Shown here: in pieces, positions 45,010 through 53,899 of the stretch
Layout of the letters: each line of letters opens with the position of its first letter
Position numbering within the stretch: position 1 is the stretch's first letter
Assembly (NCBI RefSeq): GCF_014250515.1
Contig: NZ_CP060202.1
Coordinates: forward strand, 3,779,001-3,843,000
From: Hymenobacter sediminicola
GTDB taxonomy: Bacteria > Bacteroidota > Bacteroidia > Cytophagales > Hymenobacteraceae
Direction of reading: 5' to 3'
DNA: 64,000 nucleotides
The notes under the pieces: model-generated
What the model saw: the letters and a program-made list of their open reading frames with translations, nothing else
Told to the model about the DNA's origin: nothing
Databases searched by the model: none
Program-made: the position numbers and the translations under genes

Positions 45010-45462
45010 TCACCGGCTTTGCCATTCGGCCTGCAGAGTCGGTAGGTACTCAGTACCATCAGCCAGCCATTCCAACGCAGCATCGGGGTGCGGAAAGTAG
45101 TGCGACTCAAAGCGAATGTCGGGCTGGACCAAATCGTGCAGTGCGTCTACCACCAGTTGGTTGTGCACGCGCTCCACATCGATGGTTAGAATCAGGTGCT
45201 GCAGCGGTAACTGCACGATACCGGGCATCCAGTGCTTACCCAGCCATATCTCGTCTTCAATAGTAATGTCGGGCACGGTATTTATGTCCAATAGCAGCAC
45301 TCGCACACCAAGCTGCCGGGCTAGCAGCAGCAGTTGCGCCGAGCTGGCTTGCATCGTCCCAGTATTGTCGTTGGAAACCCACTCCAGACGCAGCAAGTCA
45401 AGGGGTTTGTGGTATTGCAGACAGAAATCAGGAATACTAGTAATCAGCACAAAAACACGCAA
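45010..45462 (-). CDS. uncharacterised 150-residue protein
   Basis: Starts MRVFVLITSIPDFCLQYHKPLD, soluble, no signal peptide. Alternating strands and helices are visible: QASSAQLLLLARQLGVRVLLLD, in which LGVRVLLLDINTVPD is clear, then LQHLILTIDVERVHNQLVVDAL. The order resembles STAS/SpoIIAA-like small alpha/beta proteins of Bacteroidota, but no family is assigned. Transcribed alone towards the pruA terminator. It is followed upstream by a 180-base gap up to the nuo promoter. Confidence 0.65.
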   Translation of the reverse strand: MRVFVLITSIPDFCLQYHKPLDLLRLEWVSNDNTGTMQASSAQLLLLARQLGVRVLLLDINTVPDITIEDEIWLGKHWMPGIVQLPLQHLILTIDVERVHNQLVVDALHDLVQPDIRFESHYFPHPDAALEWLADGTEYLPTLQAEWQSR

Positions 45463-45645
45463 CTGACAATTACAACGAAGTGGCTGCTTACAGCCACTAA
45501 CAGCTTTACCGTATAACTCGCAATCCGGCAGAGCGGATTGCAGCCGCGCCCAATTCTGCTACAACCAGTCCATTACGACTAGTTCGGTGCGCGGAAGCAG
45601 CCGACAGGCCAAATATACCCCTTTCCCCTACCCTCCTATTTCACC

Positions 45646-45676
45646 TTTGTTCCCAACCGGCTAGGCCCTACCTTTG
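45646..45676 (+). promoter_or_regulatory. promoter of the nuoA-J operon
   Basis: TTTG (45646-45649), 19 bases, TACCTTTG (45669-45676): an exact Bacteroidota housekeeping promoter. Predicted start near 45680. Confidence 0.8.
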
Positions 45677-45718
45677 CCTCCCATGCCGTTTCTACGCGGC
45701 GTTTATTTGTCGCAGCCT

Positions 45719-46111
45719 ATGCTTCTCGCCGTTCCGACCCAATATCAGCCCCAGGATTTCCTGCCCATCGTGGTGCAGTTTGTGCTGGCCGTGGCCTTTG
45801 TGGCCTTCGCCATGATTACGTCCCACCTACTGGGCCCACGTCGCAAGAGCGTGGTGAAGGACGAAGCCTTCGAGTGCGGCATCGAGTCGGTGGGTAACGC
45901 CCGCACCCCGATTTCGGTGAAATACTTCCTCACGGCCATTCTGTTCGTGCTTTTCGACGTGGAAGTTATCTTCATGTACCCTTGGGCCGTGAACTTCCGC
46001 CAGCTGGGCACCACCGGCTTCTACCAGATGCTGGTGTTCTTGGCGTTGCTGATGGCCGGCTTCGCCTACGTGATTAAAAAAGGTGTTCTGCGCTGGAACG
46101 AAGCCCGTTAA
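45719..46111 (+). CDS. nuoA: NADH-quinone oxidoreductase subunit A
   Basis: 130 residues with three helices. EAFECGIESVGNARTPISVKYFLTAILFVLFDVEVIFMYPW contains the NuoA signature ECGIES and FDVEVIF. The ATG at 45719 gives a leader of about 39 bases from the predicted transcription start; an ATG at 45683 (MPFLRGVYLSQPM) would leave only about 3. It is the first gene of the complex I cluster and forms part of the membrane arm near the quinone site. Confidence 0.95.
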   Translation: MLLAVPTQYQPQDFLPIVVQFVLAVAFVAFAMITSHLLGPRRKSVVKDEAFECGIESVGNARTPISVKYFLTAILFVLFDVEVIFMYPWAVNFRQLGTTGFYQMLVFLALLMAGFAYVIKKGVLRWNEAR

Positions 46112-46193
46112 GACGGCGCAACGGCAACCTTTGGCCCCGGCCGGATGTTGCCTTTCTGAAGCGTAGCTGCTTCTGTTAACCTGACTTGCTCCC

Positions 46194-46748
46194 ATGGATA
46201 CTCGAGTTCCTGAAATCAAAACGGTAGACGCGCCCGACGGCCTAGAAGGCGCCGGTTTCTTCGCTACCTCGCTGGAGAAAGTGGTGGGCATTGCCCGCGC
46301 CAACTCGCTCTGGCCCTTGCCCTTCGCCACCTCCTGCTGCGGCATCGAGTTCATGGCCACCATGGGCTCCCGCTACGATATTTCCCGCTTCGGCTCGGAG
46401 CGCCCCAGCTTCTCGCCCCGGCAGGCCGATCTGCTGATGGTGATGGGCACCATTGCCAAGAAGATGGCGCCCATCGTGAAGCAGGTGTACGAGCAGATGG
46501 CCGAGCCCCGCTGGGTGCTGGCCATGGGTGCCTGCGCCTCCTCGGGCGGCATTTTCGACACCTACTCCGTGCTCCAGGGCATCGACCGGATCATTCCGGT
46601 AGACGTGTACGTGCCCGGCTGCCCACCCCGCCCCGAGCAGGTGCTCGACGGCCTGATGCGCATCCAGGACCTGGCCAAAAACGAATCCTTCCGCCGCCGC
46701 AACTCGCCCGAGTATCAGGCCCTGCTGGCGTCTTACAATATCAAGTAA
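46194..46748 (+). CDS. nuoB: NADH-quinone oxidoreductase subunit B
   Basis: 184 residues. Ligands for cluster N2: the tandem cysteines in [12 protein letters not shown], one in MGACASSGG, and one in VPGCPPRPE. It joins NuoC, D and I in the connecting module and donates electrons to quinone. The 82-base gap from nuoA has no repeat. Confidence 0.97.
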   Translation: MDTRVPEIKTVDAPDGLEGAGFFATSLEKVVGIARANSLWPLPFATSCCGIEFMATMGSRYDISRFGSERPSFSPRQADLLMVMGTIAKKMAPIVKQVYEQMAEPRWVLAMGACASSGGIFDTYSVLQGIDRIIPVDVYVPGCPPRPEQVLDGLMRIQDLAKNESFRRRNSPEYQALLASYNIK

Positions 46749-46819
46749 GCTACAAGCTGTCAGCTACAAGCTCCAAGCCTTTATTAGACGCTTGTAGCTT
46801 GCAGCTGACAGCTTGTAGC
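46749..46819. repeat. family D inverted repeat between nuoB and nuoC
   Basis: Arms 46749-46772 and 46790-46819 are built from repeats of AGCTACAAGCT / AGCTTGTAGC with GTCAGC inserts; the right arm has a 4-base insertion (TTGC). It starts directly at the nuoB stop. It is unlike families A and B in sequence. Confidence 0.8.
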
Positions 46820-46840
46820 CAACAGCTAATAGCTCAAAAA

Positions 46841-47404
46841 ATGGCTGACCAGAACGAATCCACCCCGGCTCAGGAACAGGCTGCCGCCCAGGACCCGGCC
46901 GCGCAGAAAAACGCGCAGCTGCTGGCGCTGCTGCACCGCCTGTTCGGGGCCGACGCCTTCACCGACGTGGAGGAGCCCTACGGCCTGCTGACGGCTACCA
47001 CCACCCGGGAGCAGATTCACGGCATCATCGAAGGCCTGCAGAAGGATGAGGAGTTGCAGCTCAACTTCCTGACTACCATGTGCGGCATGCACTGGCCCGA
47101 GAAGAAGGATCAGGAGCTGGGTATTGTGTACCACCTGCATAGCCTGACGCAAAACATCCGGCTGCGCCTGAAGATCTTCTTCCCGATTGCCGACCCGGTT
47201 GCCCCAACGCTGACCGACCTCTACTCCGCCGCCAACTGGATGGAGCGCGAGGCCTTCGACTTCTACGGCATCATCTTCCCCGGCCACCCCAACCTCATGC
47301 GCATCCTCAACGTGGAGGACATGGACTACCACCCGATGCGCAAGGAGTACGCCCTGGAAGACGGCACCCGCGAAGACAAAACCGACCTGTTCTTCGGACG
47401 ATAA
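46841..47404 (+). CDS. nuoC: NADH-quinone oxidoreductase subunit C
   Basis: 187 residues from the ATG opening MADQNESTPAQEQ. The body has LNFLTTMCGMHWPEKKDQELGIVYHL, of which DQELGIVYHLHS is characteristic, and the 30-kDa subunit signature WMEREAFDFYGIIFPGHP followed by LRIL. The first 30 residues form an Ala/Gln/Glu-rich extension. Separate from NuoD here, not fused as in E. coli. Confidence 0.96.
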   Translation: MADQNESTPAQEQAAAQDPAAQKNAQLLALLHRLFGADAFTDVEEPYGLLTATTTREQIHGIIEGLQKDEELQLNFLTTMCGMHWPEKKDQELGIVYHLHSLTQNIRLRLKIFFPIADPVAPTLTDLYSAANWMEREAFDFYGIIFPGHPNLMRILNVEDMDYHPMRKEYALEDGTREDKTDLFFGR

Positions 47405-47409
47405 CAAGT

Positions 47410-47514
47410 TGTCATGCTGACGAAGGAAGCACCTTATCACGGGTGCCTTCGCCAGAGTTAGAAACCCCAGCGGCGCGGACGTGATAAGGTCCTTCGCTGC
47501 GCTCAGGATGACAG
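47410..47514. repeat. family A palindrome, diverged left arm, between nuoC and nuoD
   Basis: The right arm (47481-47514) is a clean family A arm (GATAAGGTCCTTCGC then TGCGCTCAGGATGAC). The left arm (47410-47440) has several changes and a CTGACGAAGGAAGC variant. It ends 8 bases before the nuoD ATG. Confidence 0.8.
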
Positions 47515-47521
47515 TAGTAAC

Positions 47522-48790
47522 ATGGCAGTAAACGACACGCTGGAAGGCACCCATAAAATCATCGAGTCGGCCCGGGAGCAGCAGCCCAACCTGAATCCGC
47601 TGGCCCCGACCGTCAACGACTTCAACCAGGAGCTCACCACGCTGAACCTGGGCCCCACGCACCCCGCTACCCACGGCATCTTCCAGAATATTCTGCAGAT
47701 GGACGGGGAGCGGATCATTTCCGGCGTGCCCACCATCGGCTACATCCACCGGGCCTTCGAGAAGATTGCCGAACGCCGGCCCTTCTACCAGATTACCACC
47801 CTCACCGACCGGATGAACTACTGTTCGTCGCCCATCAACAACTTTGGGTGGCACATGACGGTGGAGAAGCTGCTCGGCGTGGAGGTGCCTAAGCGCGCCC
47901 AGTACATCCGGGTAATTCTGATGGAGCTGGCCCGCATCACCGACCACCTGATCTGCAACGGCATTCTGGGCGTGGACACGGGCGCTTTCACCGGCTTCCT
48001 CTACCTGATGGATGAGCGGGAAAAGGTGTACGAGATTTACGAGGAACTGTGCGGCGCCCGCCTGACCACTAACATGGGCCGCGTAGGTGGCATGGAGCGC
48101 GACCTTTCCGACGTAGCTATTGCCAAGCTGCGGGCCTGGCTGAAAACCTTCCCGGCCGTGATGGCGGAGTTCGAGAAGATGTTTAATCGTAACCGCATCT
48201 TCATGGACCGGGTGGTAGACGTGGGCGGCATCTCGGCCGAGCGCGCCCTCAACTACGGCTTCACCGGCCCCAACCTGCGCGCCGCCGGCGTCGATTACGA
48301 CGTTCGGGTGATGAACCCTTACTCCAGCTACCAAGACTTCGAGTTCGAAATTCCGGTAGGCACCAAGGGCGACACCTACGACCGGTTCATGGTGCGCAAC
48401 GAGGAAATCTGGCAGAGCCTGCGCATCATCACGCAGGCCCTGGAAAACCTGCCTGAAGGCCCCTACCACGCCGACGCCCCCCACTTCTACCTGCCGCCCA
48501 AGCAGGCCGTATACCAGAACATGGAGGCCCTCATCTATCACTTCAAGATTGTGATGGGCGAGATTGATGCCCCCGTGGGCGAGGTCTACCACTCGGTAGA
48601 AGGCGGCAACGGCGAGTTGGGTTTCTACCTGGTTTCCGATGGGGGCCGCACGCCCTACCGCCTGCACTTCCGCCGGCCCTGCTTCATCTACTACCAGGCC
48701 TATACCGAAATGGTGGTGGGCCAGACCCTCTCCGACGCCATCGTGACGCTGTCATCGATGAACGTAATTGCCGGGGAGCTCGACGCGTAG
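47522..48790 (+). CDS. nuoD: NADH-quinone oxidoreductase subunit D
   Basis: 422 residues. LNLGPTHPATHGIFQNIL near residue 45, where the conserved block LGPTHPATHG lines the quinone pocket, then GYIHRAFEKIAE, and MNVIAGELDA at the C-terminus. It is the 49-kDa quinone-reducing subunit. The family A repeat lies directly before the start. Confidence 0.97.
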   Translation: MAVNDTLEGTHKIIESAREQQPNLNPLAPTVNDFNQELTTLNLGPTHPATHGIFQNILQMDGERIISGVPTIGYIHRAFEKIAERRPFYQITTLTDRMNYCSSPINNFGWHMTVEKLLGVEVPKRAQYIRVILMELARITDHLICNGILGVDTGAFTGFLYLMDEREKVYEIYEELCGARLTTNMGRVGGMERDLSDVAIAKLRAWLKTFPAVMAEFEKMFNRNRIFMDRVVDVGGISAERALNYGFTGPNLRAAGVDYDVRVMNPYSSYQDFEFEIPVGTKGDTYDRFMVRNEEIWQSLRIITQALENLPEGPYHADAPHFYLPPKQAVYQNMEALIYHFKIVMGEIDAPVGEVYHSVEGGNGELGFYLVSDGGRTPYRLHFRRPCFIYYQAYTEMVVGQTLSDAIVTLSSMNVIAGELDA

Positions 48791-48812
48791 TTTTTTGCTG
48801 AATACAACTGAT

Positions 48813-49382
48813 ATGGAATCGACTGCTACCAAGCCGCAATTCTCCGAAGCCGCGAAGGCTGAAATTGCGCGCATCTGCAAGCAATACCCGGAGGAGCGCC
48901 GCAAATCGGCCATGCTGCCGGTACTGCACATTGCCCAGGCCGAATTTGGCGGCTGGGTAAGCCCCGAAGTGCAGGATCTGGTGGCCGAAGTGCTGGGCGT
49001 GGCCCCGATTGAGGTATACGAGGTGTCGTCGTTCTACACCATGTTCAACCTCAAGCCGGTAGGTAAGCACGTGCTGGAAATCTGCCGCACCGGCCCCTGC
49101 ATGCTGCGCGGCTCCGACGAGCTGACGCAACACTTGGAGCGCATCACCGGCGCTAAAGTAGGCGGTCCGGCTTCCGAAGATGGCCTGTTCACGCTGAAGG
49201 AAGTAGAGTGCTTGGCTGCCTGCGGCTTTGCGCCTGTGGTACAGGTGCGTGAGAAGTACTACGAGCAACTGGACACCCAGGAATCGGTGGATGCCATGCT
49301 CTCGGAGTTGCGCAACCAGGTGCACCGCCCGGCGCTGCCCTGGGAAGAAACCGGCCTCCCGAACGCAGTGGCCAACAACTAA
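48813..49382 (+). CDS. nuoE: NADH-quinone oxidoreductase subunit E
   Basis: 189 residues from the ATG opening MESTATKPQFSEAAK; an ATG 15 codons earlier lies inside nuoD. 2Fe-2S ligands (cluster N1a) are in CRTGPCMLRG and CLAACGFAPV. EVSSFYTMFNLKPVGKH contains the family block SSFYTMF. It pairs with NuoF in the NADH-oxidising module. There is a 22-base gap after nuoD and no repeat. Confidence 0.96.
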   Translation: MESTATKPQFSEAAKAEIARICKQYPEERRKSAMLPVLHIAQAEFGGWVSPEVQDLVAEVLGVAPIEVYEVSSFYTMFNLKPVGKHVLEICRTGPCMLRGSDELTQHLERITGAKVGGPASEDGLFTLKEVECLAACGFAPVVQVREKYYEQLDTQESVDAMLSELRNQVHRPALPWEETGLPNAVANN

Positions 49383-49402
49383 CGTCTTTCAGCTCTGAAC
49401 CT

Positions 49403-50743
49403 ATGGGACGCAAACTGCTGACCGAACATATTAACGTTGAAGGCATCGAAACCTTTGAGGTATACCGCAAACACGGCGGTTACCGCTCGGTGGAAAAGGC
49501 CATCAAAACGATGACGCCCGACGAGGTGGTGGAAGAAGTGAAGAAGTCGGGCCTACGGGGCCGCGGCGGCGCGGGCTTCCCCACGGGCATGAAGTGGAGC
49601 TTCCTAGCCAAGCCGGAGGGCGTGCCGCGCTACCTCGTCTGCAACGCCGACGAATCGGAGCCGGGCACCTTCAAGGACCGCCAGCTGATGTCGAAGCTGC
49701 CCCATCTGCTCATCGAGGGCATGATTACGAGCTCGTACGCGCTGGGCGCCAACACCTCGTACATCTACATCCGCGGCGAGTTGTTGTACGTGCTGCGCAT
49801 CCTGGAAAAGGCCATTGCCGAGGCCTACGCGGCCGGTTTCCTGGGCAAGAACATCCTGGGCTCGGGCTACGACCTGGACCTGTTTGTGCATCCCGGTGGT
49901 GGCGCTTACATCTGCGGCGAGGAAACCGCCCTGCTGGAATCGTTGGAAGGCAAACGCGGCAACCCGCGCAACAAGCCCCCATTCCCGGCTGTACAGGGCC
50001 TCTACGCCCGCCCCACGGTGGTTAACAACGTAGAATCCATTGCCGCCGTGCCGGTGATTGTGAATGACGGCGGTGATGAATACGCTAAAATCGGTGTCGG
50101 CCGGAGTACGGGTACCAAGCTATTCTCGGCTTGTGGCCACCTCAACAAGCCCGGCATCTACGAAATTGAACTGGGTCTGCCCGTCGAGGAATTTATCTAC
50201 TCCGATGAGTATTGCGGCGGCATCTGGAAAGGCCGGGAGCTGAAGGCGGTAGTAGCTGGCGGTTCGTCCGTTCCAATTCTGCCCAAAGAGCTGATCCTAA
50301 AAACCGCCGCCGGCGAAAACCGTCTGATGACCTACGAGTCGCTCAGCGACGGGGGCTTCGTGACGGGGACTATGTTGGGCTCCGGTGGCTTCATTGCCAT
50401 GGACGAGACGACCTGCATCGTGCGCAACACCTGGAATTTCAGCCGCTTCTACCACCACGAGTCGTGCGGGCAATGCTCGCCCTGCCGCGAGGGAACGGGC
50501 TGGATGGAGAAGGTGCTGCACCGCTTGGAGCACGGCCACGGCCACATGGAGGACATCGACCTGCTGGTGAGCGTGGCGAAGCAAATCGAGGGCAACACCA
50601 TCTGCCCCCTCGGTGAAGCCGCCGCCTGGCCCGTAGCCGCCGCCGTGCGCCACTTCCGCCACGAGTTTGAGTGGCATGTGACCCACGCCAAGGAAGCCGC
50701 CCAACCCGGCGCGGTGTACCGGCCAAGCGGTGTACTGGTGTAA
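49403..50743 (+). CDS. nuoF: NADH-quinone oxidoreductase subunit F
   Basis: 446 residues. GRGGAGFPTGMKW (NADH/FMN), YLVCNADESEPGTFKDR, IRGEL-type block near 130, and the 4Fe-4S (N3) motif CGQCSPCREG with the fourth cysteine in TICPLGEA. It binds NADH and FMN. Gap of 20 bases after nuoE. Family B repeat follows. Confidence 0.98.
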   Translation: MGRKLLTEHINVEGIETFEVYRKHGGYRSVEKAIKTMTPDEVVEEVKKSGLRGRGGAGFPTGMKWSFLAKPEGVPRYLVCNADESEPGTFKDRQLMSKLPHLLIEGMITSSYALGANTSYIYIRGELLYVLRILEKAIAEAYAAGFLGKNILGSGYDLDLFVHPGGGAYICGEETALLESLEGKRGNPRNKPPFPAVQGLYARPTVVNNVESIAAVPVIVNDGGDEYAKIGVGRSTGTKLFSACGHLNKPGIYEIELGLPVEEFIYSDEYCGGIWKGRELKAVVAGGSSVPILPKELILKTAAGENRLMTYESLSDGGFVTGTMLGSGGFIAMDETTCIVRNTWNFSRFYHHESCGQCSPCREGTGWMEKVLHRLEHGHGHMEDIDLLVSVAKQIEGNTICPLGEAAAWPVAAAVRHFRHEFEWHVTHAKEAAQPGAVYRPSGVLV

Positions 50744-50751
50744 TAACAGAA

Positions 50752-50847
50752 CGTCATGCAGAGGCGCAGCCGAAGCATCTCGCTCGTGTAGTAATCAATA
50801 GTACCACAACGTCAGCACGCGAGATGCTTCGCTCCGCTCTGCATGAC
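50752..50847. repeat. family B palindrome between nuoF and nuoG
   Basis: Arms 50752-50784 and 50814-50847 share the core CGTCATGCAGAG, then GAAGCATCTCGC; the left arm carries an extra GC-containing change (GGCGCAGCC). The centre is about 30 bases. Confidence 0.85.
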
Positions 50848-50862
50848 AGACGATTTTCGATA

Positions 50863-51867
50863 ATGGCTAAAATAACTTTCGACGGCATCGAGGTGGAAGT
50901 TCCGGACGGAACCACCATCCTGAATGCGGCCCGCCAGATTGGCGGCAGCATCGTGCCCCCGGCCATGTGCTACTACACCCCACTGAAAGGCTCGGGCGGT
51001 AAGTGCCGCGCCTGCCTCGTTCGCGTGGCGGCCGGCTCAGCCAAAGACCCGCGCCCCATGCCCAAGCTGGTGGCCTCGTGCGTAACGCCGGTGCAGGATG
51101 GTATGGTGGTGGAAAACACCACCAACCCGCAGGTGCTGGACGTCCGCAAGGGTATTGTGGAGATGCTGCTCATCAACCACCCCCTGGATTGCCCCGTGTG
51201 CGACCAGGCTGGGGAGTGTGATTTGCAGAATTTCGCCTTCGAGCACGGCGTGAGCACCACCCGCTACCAGGAAGAGCGCCGCACCTTCGAGAAAATCGAC
51301 ATCGGCCCGCTGATTCAGCTGCACATGACCCGCTGCATCCTGTGCTACCGCTGCGTGTACACCGCCGACCAGATTGCCAAGGGCGACCGGATTCACGGCG
51401 TACTGGGCCGCGGTGATGCTGCTGAAATCGGCACTTACATTGAGAATATCATCGACAACGACTTCTCCGGCAACGTCATCGACGTGTGCCCGGTAGGCGC
51501 CCTCACCGACAAGACGTTCCGCTTTAAGTCGCGCGTGTGGTTCACCAAGCCCGTGAATGCCCACCGCGACTGCCCCAAGTGCTCCGGCAACGTGGTGCTC
51601 TGGTACAAAGGCAACGACGTGCTACGCACCACGGCCCGCAAGGACCAGTACGGCGAGGTGAAGGAGTGGATCTGCAACGAGTGCCGCTTCGAGAAGAAGG
51701 AAACCGCCGACTGGACCATCGAAGGCCCGGCCCACATCGACCGTTCTTCGGTCATTTCGGCCAACCACTACGAACTGCCGGTCCTCAACCAATCCGTAGT
51801 AGCCGACCTGCCCGAAAGCACCCAGCGCGACCTGCAGCAGAACCCACCGCTGAAATTAGGCAACTAA
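50863..51867 (+). CDS. nuoG: short NuoG-type iron-sulfur subunit
   Basis: 334 residues, compared with roughly 700-900 for classical NuoG. It keeps the N-terminal 2Fe-2S domain (CYYTPLKGSGGKCRACLVRV, i.e. CYYTP and CRAC), the His-Cys3 cluster loop (CPVCDQAGECDLQ) and a 4Fe-4S site (CILCYRCVY with CPVGALT). It then has two further CxxC pairs (CPKC and CNEC) and stops: the molybdopterin-like domain is missing. Such short forms occur in Bacteroidota complex I. The ATG after the repeat was chosen; the frame extends upstream through the repeat. Confidence 0.93.
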   Translation: MAKITFDGIEVEVPDGTTILNAARQIGGSIVPPAMCYYTPLKGSGGKCRACLVRVAAGSAKDPRPMPKLVASCVTPVQDGMVVENTTNPQVLDVRKGIVEMLLINHPLDCPVCDQAGECDLQNFAFEHGVSTTRYQEERRTFEKIDIGPLIQLHMTRCILCYRCVYTADQIAKGDRIHGVLGRGDAAEIGTYIENIIDNDFSGNVIDVCPVGALTDKTFRFKSRVWFTKPVNAHRDCPKCSGNVVLWYKGNDVLRTTARKDQYGEVKEWICNECRFEKKETADWTIEGPAHIDRSSVISANHYELPVLNQSVVADLPESTQRDLQQNPPLKLGN

Positions 51868-51876
51868 CCCCAGCAC

Positions 51877-51952
51877 GTCATGCTGAGCTTGCCGAAGCAT
51901 CTCTACCGCCAAAGTAATCAGTTACTATTGCGGTAGAGATGCTTCGGCAAGC
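51877..51952. repeat. family B variant palindrome between nuoG and nuoH
   Basis: Arms 51877-51909 and 51930-51952 pair over GCTTGCCGAAGCATCTC, then TACCGC. A broken outer end of the right side (AAGCATGACAGACG, 51965-51978) lies after an intrusion of about 13 bases. The arms carry TACCGC in place of the family B end CGCGTG. Confidence 0.8.
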
Positions 51953-52005
51953 GAACGACAGATGAAGCATGACAGACGTCCTCAAGGCTAACAGCTCAAA
52001 ATAAT

Positions 52006-53085
52006 ATGATTGAACTACCCGCACTAGGCTGGCAATCCATTGTCATCTTCATCGTATTCGCGCTTTCGCTGCTGATTGCAACGTATTGCACCTACGCGGA
52101 ACGCGTAATTGCCGCATTTCTGCAGGACCGTGTGGGACCCGACCGCGCCGGACCCTACGGCTTGGCGCAGCCGCTGGCCGATGCCGTGAAGATGTTCACG
52201 AAGGAAGAATTCTTCCCCGGCGGTGCCAACAAGGCGCTGTTCGTGTTCGGCCCCTGCCTGGCCATGATTACGGCACTGATGTCATCGGCGGTAATTCCGT
52301 TCGGCAACATCATGAACTTCGGCAACAACCTGTTTTTCCTGCAAGGCATTGAGGTGAACATCGGCATGCTGTGGGTGTTCGGCGTCGTGTCGCTGGGCGT
52401 GTACGGCGTGATGATTGGCGGCTGGGCTTCCAACAACAAGTTCTCGCTGCTGGGTGCCATCCGCGCGGCTTCGCAGAACATCAGCTATGAGCTGGCCATG
52501 GGCATGGCTCTGATTGCTGTGCTCATGATTTCGGGTACCCTGAGTCTGCGCGACATCACGCTGCAGCAGTCGGTAGCCGGCGAGTGGCACGTCTGGAACA
52601 TCGTGAAACAGCCGCTGGGCTTCATCATCTTCTTGGTATGCGCCTTCGCCGAAACCAACCGCACGCCCTTCGACCTTCCCGAGTGCGAAACCGAGCTGGT
52701 GGGCGGCTACCACACCGAGTATTCGTCGATGAAGCTGGGTCTGTACCTATTTTCGGAGTACGTGAACATCTTCGTGGTGTCGGCCGTGATGAGCGTGCTG
52801 TACTTCGGCGGCTTCAACTTCCCCTTCCAGTACGAGCTGCGCGACTGGTTCGTGAGCAACCAGGGCTGGGAGCTGGCTTCGGCCCAGAACCTGATTACGC
52901 TACTGGGCACCGTGGGCCTGTTCCTGAAGATTTTCGCCTTCATCTTCTTCTTCATGTGGATCCGCTGGACCCTGCCGCGCTTCCGCTACGACCAGCTGAT
53001 GCGCCTGGGCTGGACCATCCTCATCCCGCTGGCCATTTTCAACATCGTCCTCACCGGTGGTCTCATCTTGGCCGGCGTGATTTAA
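52006..53085 (+). CDS. nuoH: NADH-quinone oxidoreductase subunit H
   Basis: 359 residues, eight helices. Signature ERVIAAFLQDRVGPDRAGPYGLAQPLADAVKMFTKE contains QDRVGPDRAGP; further blocks are CAFAETNRTPFDLPECE and VGGYHTEYSSMK. It forms the quinone-chamber part of the membrane arm. Family B repeat follows. Confidence 0.97.
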   Translation: MIELPALGWQSIVIFIVFALSLLIATYCTYAERVIAAFLQDRVGPDRAGPYGLAQPLADAVKMFTKEEFFPGGANKALFVFGPCLAMITALMSSAVIPFGNIMNFGNNLFFLQGIEVNIGMLWVFGVVSLGVYGVMIGGWASNNKFSLLGAIRAASQNISYELAMGMALIAVLMISGTLSLRDITLQQSVAGEWHVWNIVKQPLGFIIFLVCAFAETNRTPFDLPECETELVGGYHTEYSSMKLGLYLFSEYVNIFVVSAVMSVLYFGGFNFPFQYELRDWFVSNQGWELASAQNLITLLGTVGLFLKIFAFIFFFMWIRWTLPRFRYDQLMRLGWTILIPLAIFNIVLTGGLILAGVI

Positions 53086-53108
53086 GTATCTTTAAACTGC
53101 CCGCGTCT

Positions 53109-53199
53109 GTCATGCAGAGCGCAGCGAAGCATCTCGCGTGCTGACGTTGTGCTACCAGCTAACGGCGCATGCGAGATGCTTCGCTGCGCTCTGCATGAC
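53109..53199. repeat. family B palindrome, perfect 29-bp arms, between nuoH and nuoI
   Basis: Arms 53109-53137 and 53171-53199 are perfect inverted copies; core GTCATGCAGAGCGC then AGCGAAGCATCTCGC. The centre is 33 bases. Confidence 0.92.
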
Positions 53200-53234
53200 G
53201 GCCCATCATTCCGACAGTTTTCGTAACTGATTAT

Positions 53235-53798
53235 ATGCAACTCACCAACCGAGCCAAGAAGCTAGAAAAGAAGCCGATGACGCTGGCTGAGCGGGCGTAC
53301 CTGCCGGCCATCTTCCAGGGCCTGAGCATCACGATGCGCCACTTCTTCATGAAGAAGGCCACCGTGCGCTACCCCGAGGAAGTGCGGCCCTTCTCCAACA
53401 CGTTCCGCGGCCTGCACGTGCTCAAGCGCGATGAGCAGGGCCGGGAGCGGTGCACGGCCTGCGGCCTGTGCGCCGTAGCCTGCCCGGCCGAAGCCATTAC
53501 GATGGTGGCCGGCGAGCGGAAAAAGGGCGAGGAAGGCCTCTACCGCGAGGAGAAGTACGCCATTAGCTATGAAATCAACATGCTGCGGTGCATCTTCTGC
53601 GGCCTCTGCGAGGAAGCCTGCCCCAAAGCCGCCATCTACCTCCAGCCCGACAAGATGGCCCCACCGCGCTACGAGCGGGACGAGTTCATCTACGGCAAGG
53701 ACCGCCTAGTGGAGCCCGTGTCGCCGGACGAGCGTTCCGTGCGCGGCATCCAGCTCACGGCCGACCAGGCAACCACGCTGCGCACCCGCTTGGCCTAG
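53235..53798 (+). CDS. nuoI: NADH-quinone oxidoreductase subunit I
   Basis: 187 residues with two 4Fe-4S motifs, CTACGLCAVACPAEA near 73 and CIFCGLCEEACPKAA near 120. The basic N-terminus and FRGLHVLKRD are typical. It relays electrons from NuoG to NuoB. Its stop codon overlaps the first bases of a family C repeat. Confidence 0.97.
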   Translation: MQLTNRAKKLEKKPMTLAERAYLPAIFQGLSITMRHFFMKKATVRYPEEVRPFSNTFRGLHVLKRDEQGRERCTACGLCAVACPAEAITMVAGERKKGEEGLYREEKYAISYEINMLRCIFCGLCEEACPKAAIYLQPDKMAPPRYERDEFIYGKDRLVEPVSPDERSVRGIQLTADQATTLRTRLA

Positions 53799-53893
53799 TT
53801 GTTAGTTGCTGGTTGTCAGTTTTCAGGGCTTTTGCGCTGCATAACTGACTACCGCCTTTCAAATTAACAACTGACAACCAACTACTGACAACT
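53797..53893. repeat. family C inverted repeat between nuoI and nuoJ
   Basis: Arms 53797-53821 and 53869-53893 pair with a few mismatches; they consist of AGTTG/GTTGTCAGTT words. The right arm ends 6 bases before the nuoJ ATG. The sequence is unrelated to families A and B. Confidence 0.8.
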
Positions 53894-53899
53894 CACTCC

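Noticed and set aside
46826..48667. 613-codon open frame opposite nuoC and nuoD
   Set aside because: It crosses two conserved genes and a palindrome and shows no domain; an artefact of GC-rich third positions.
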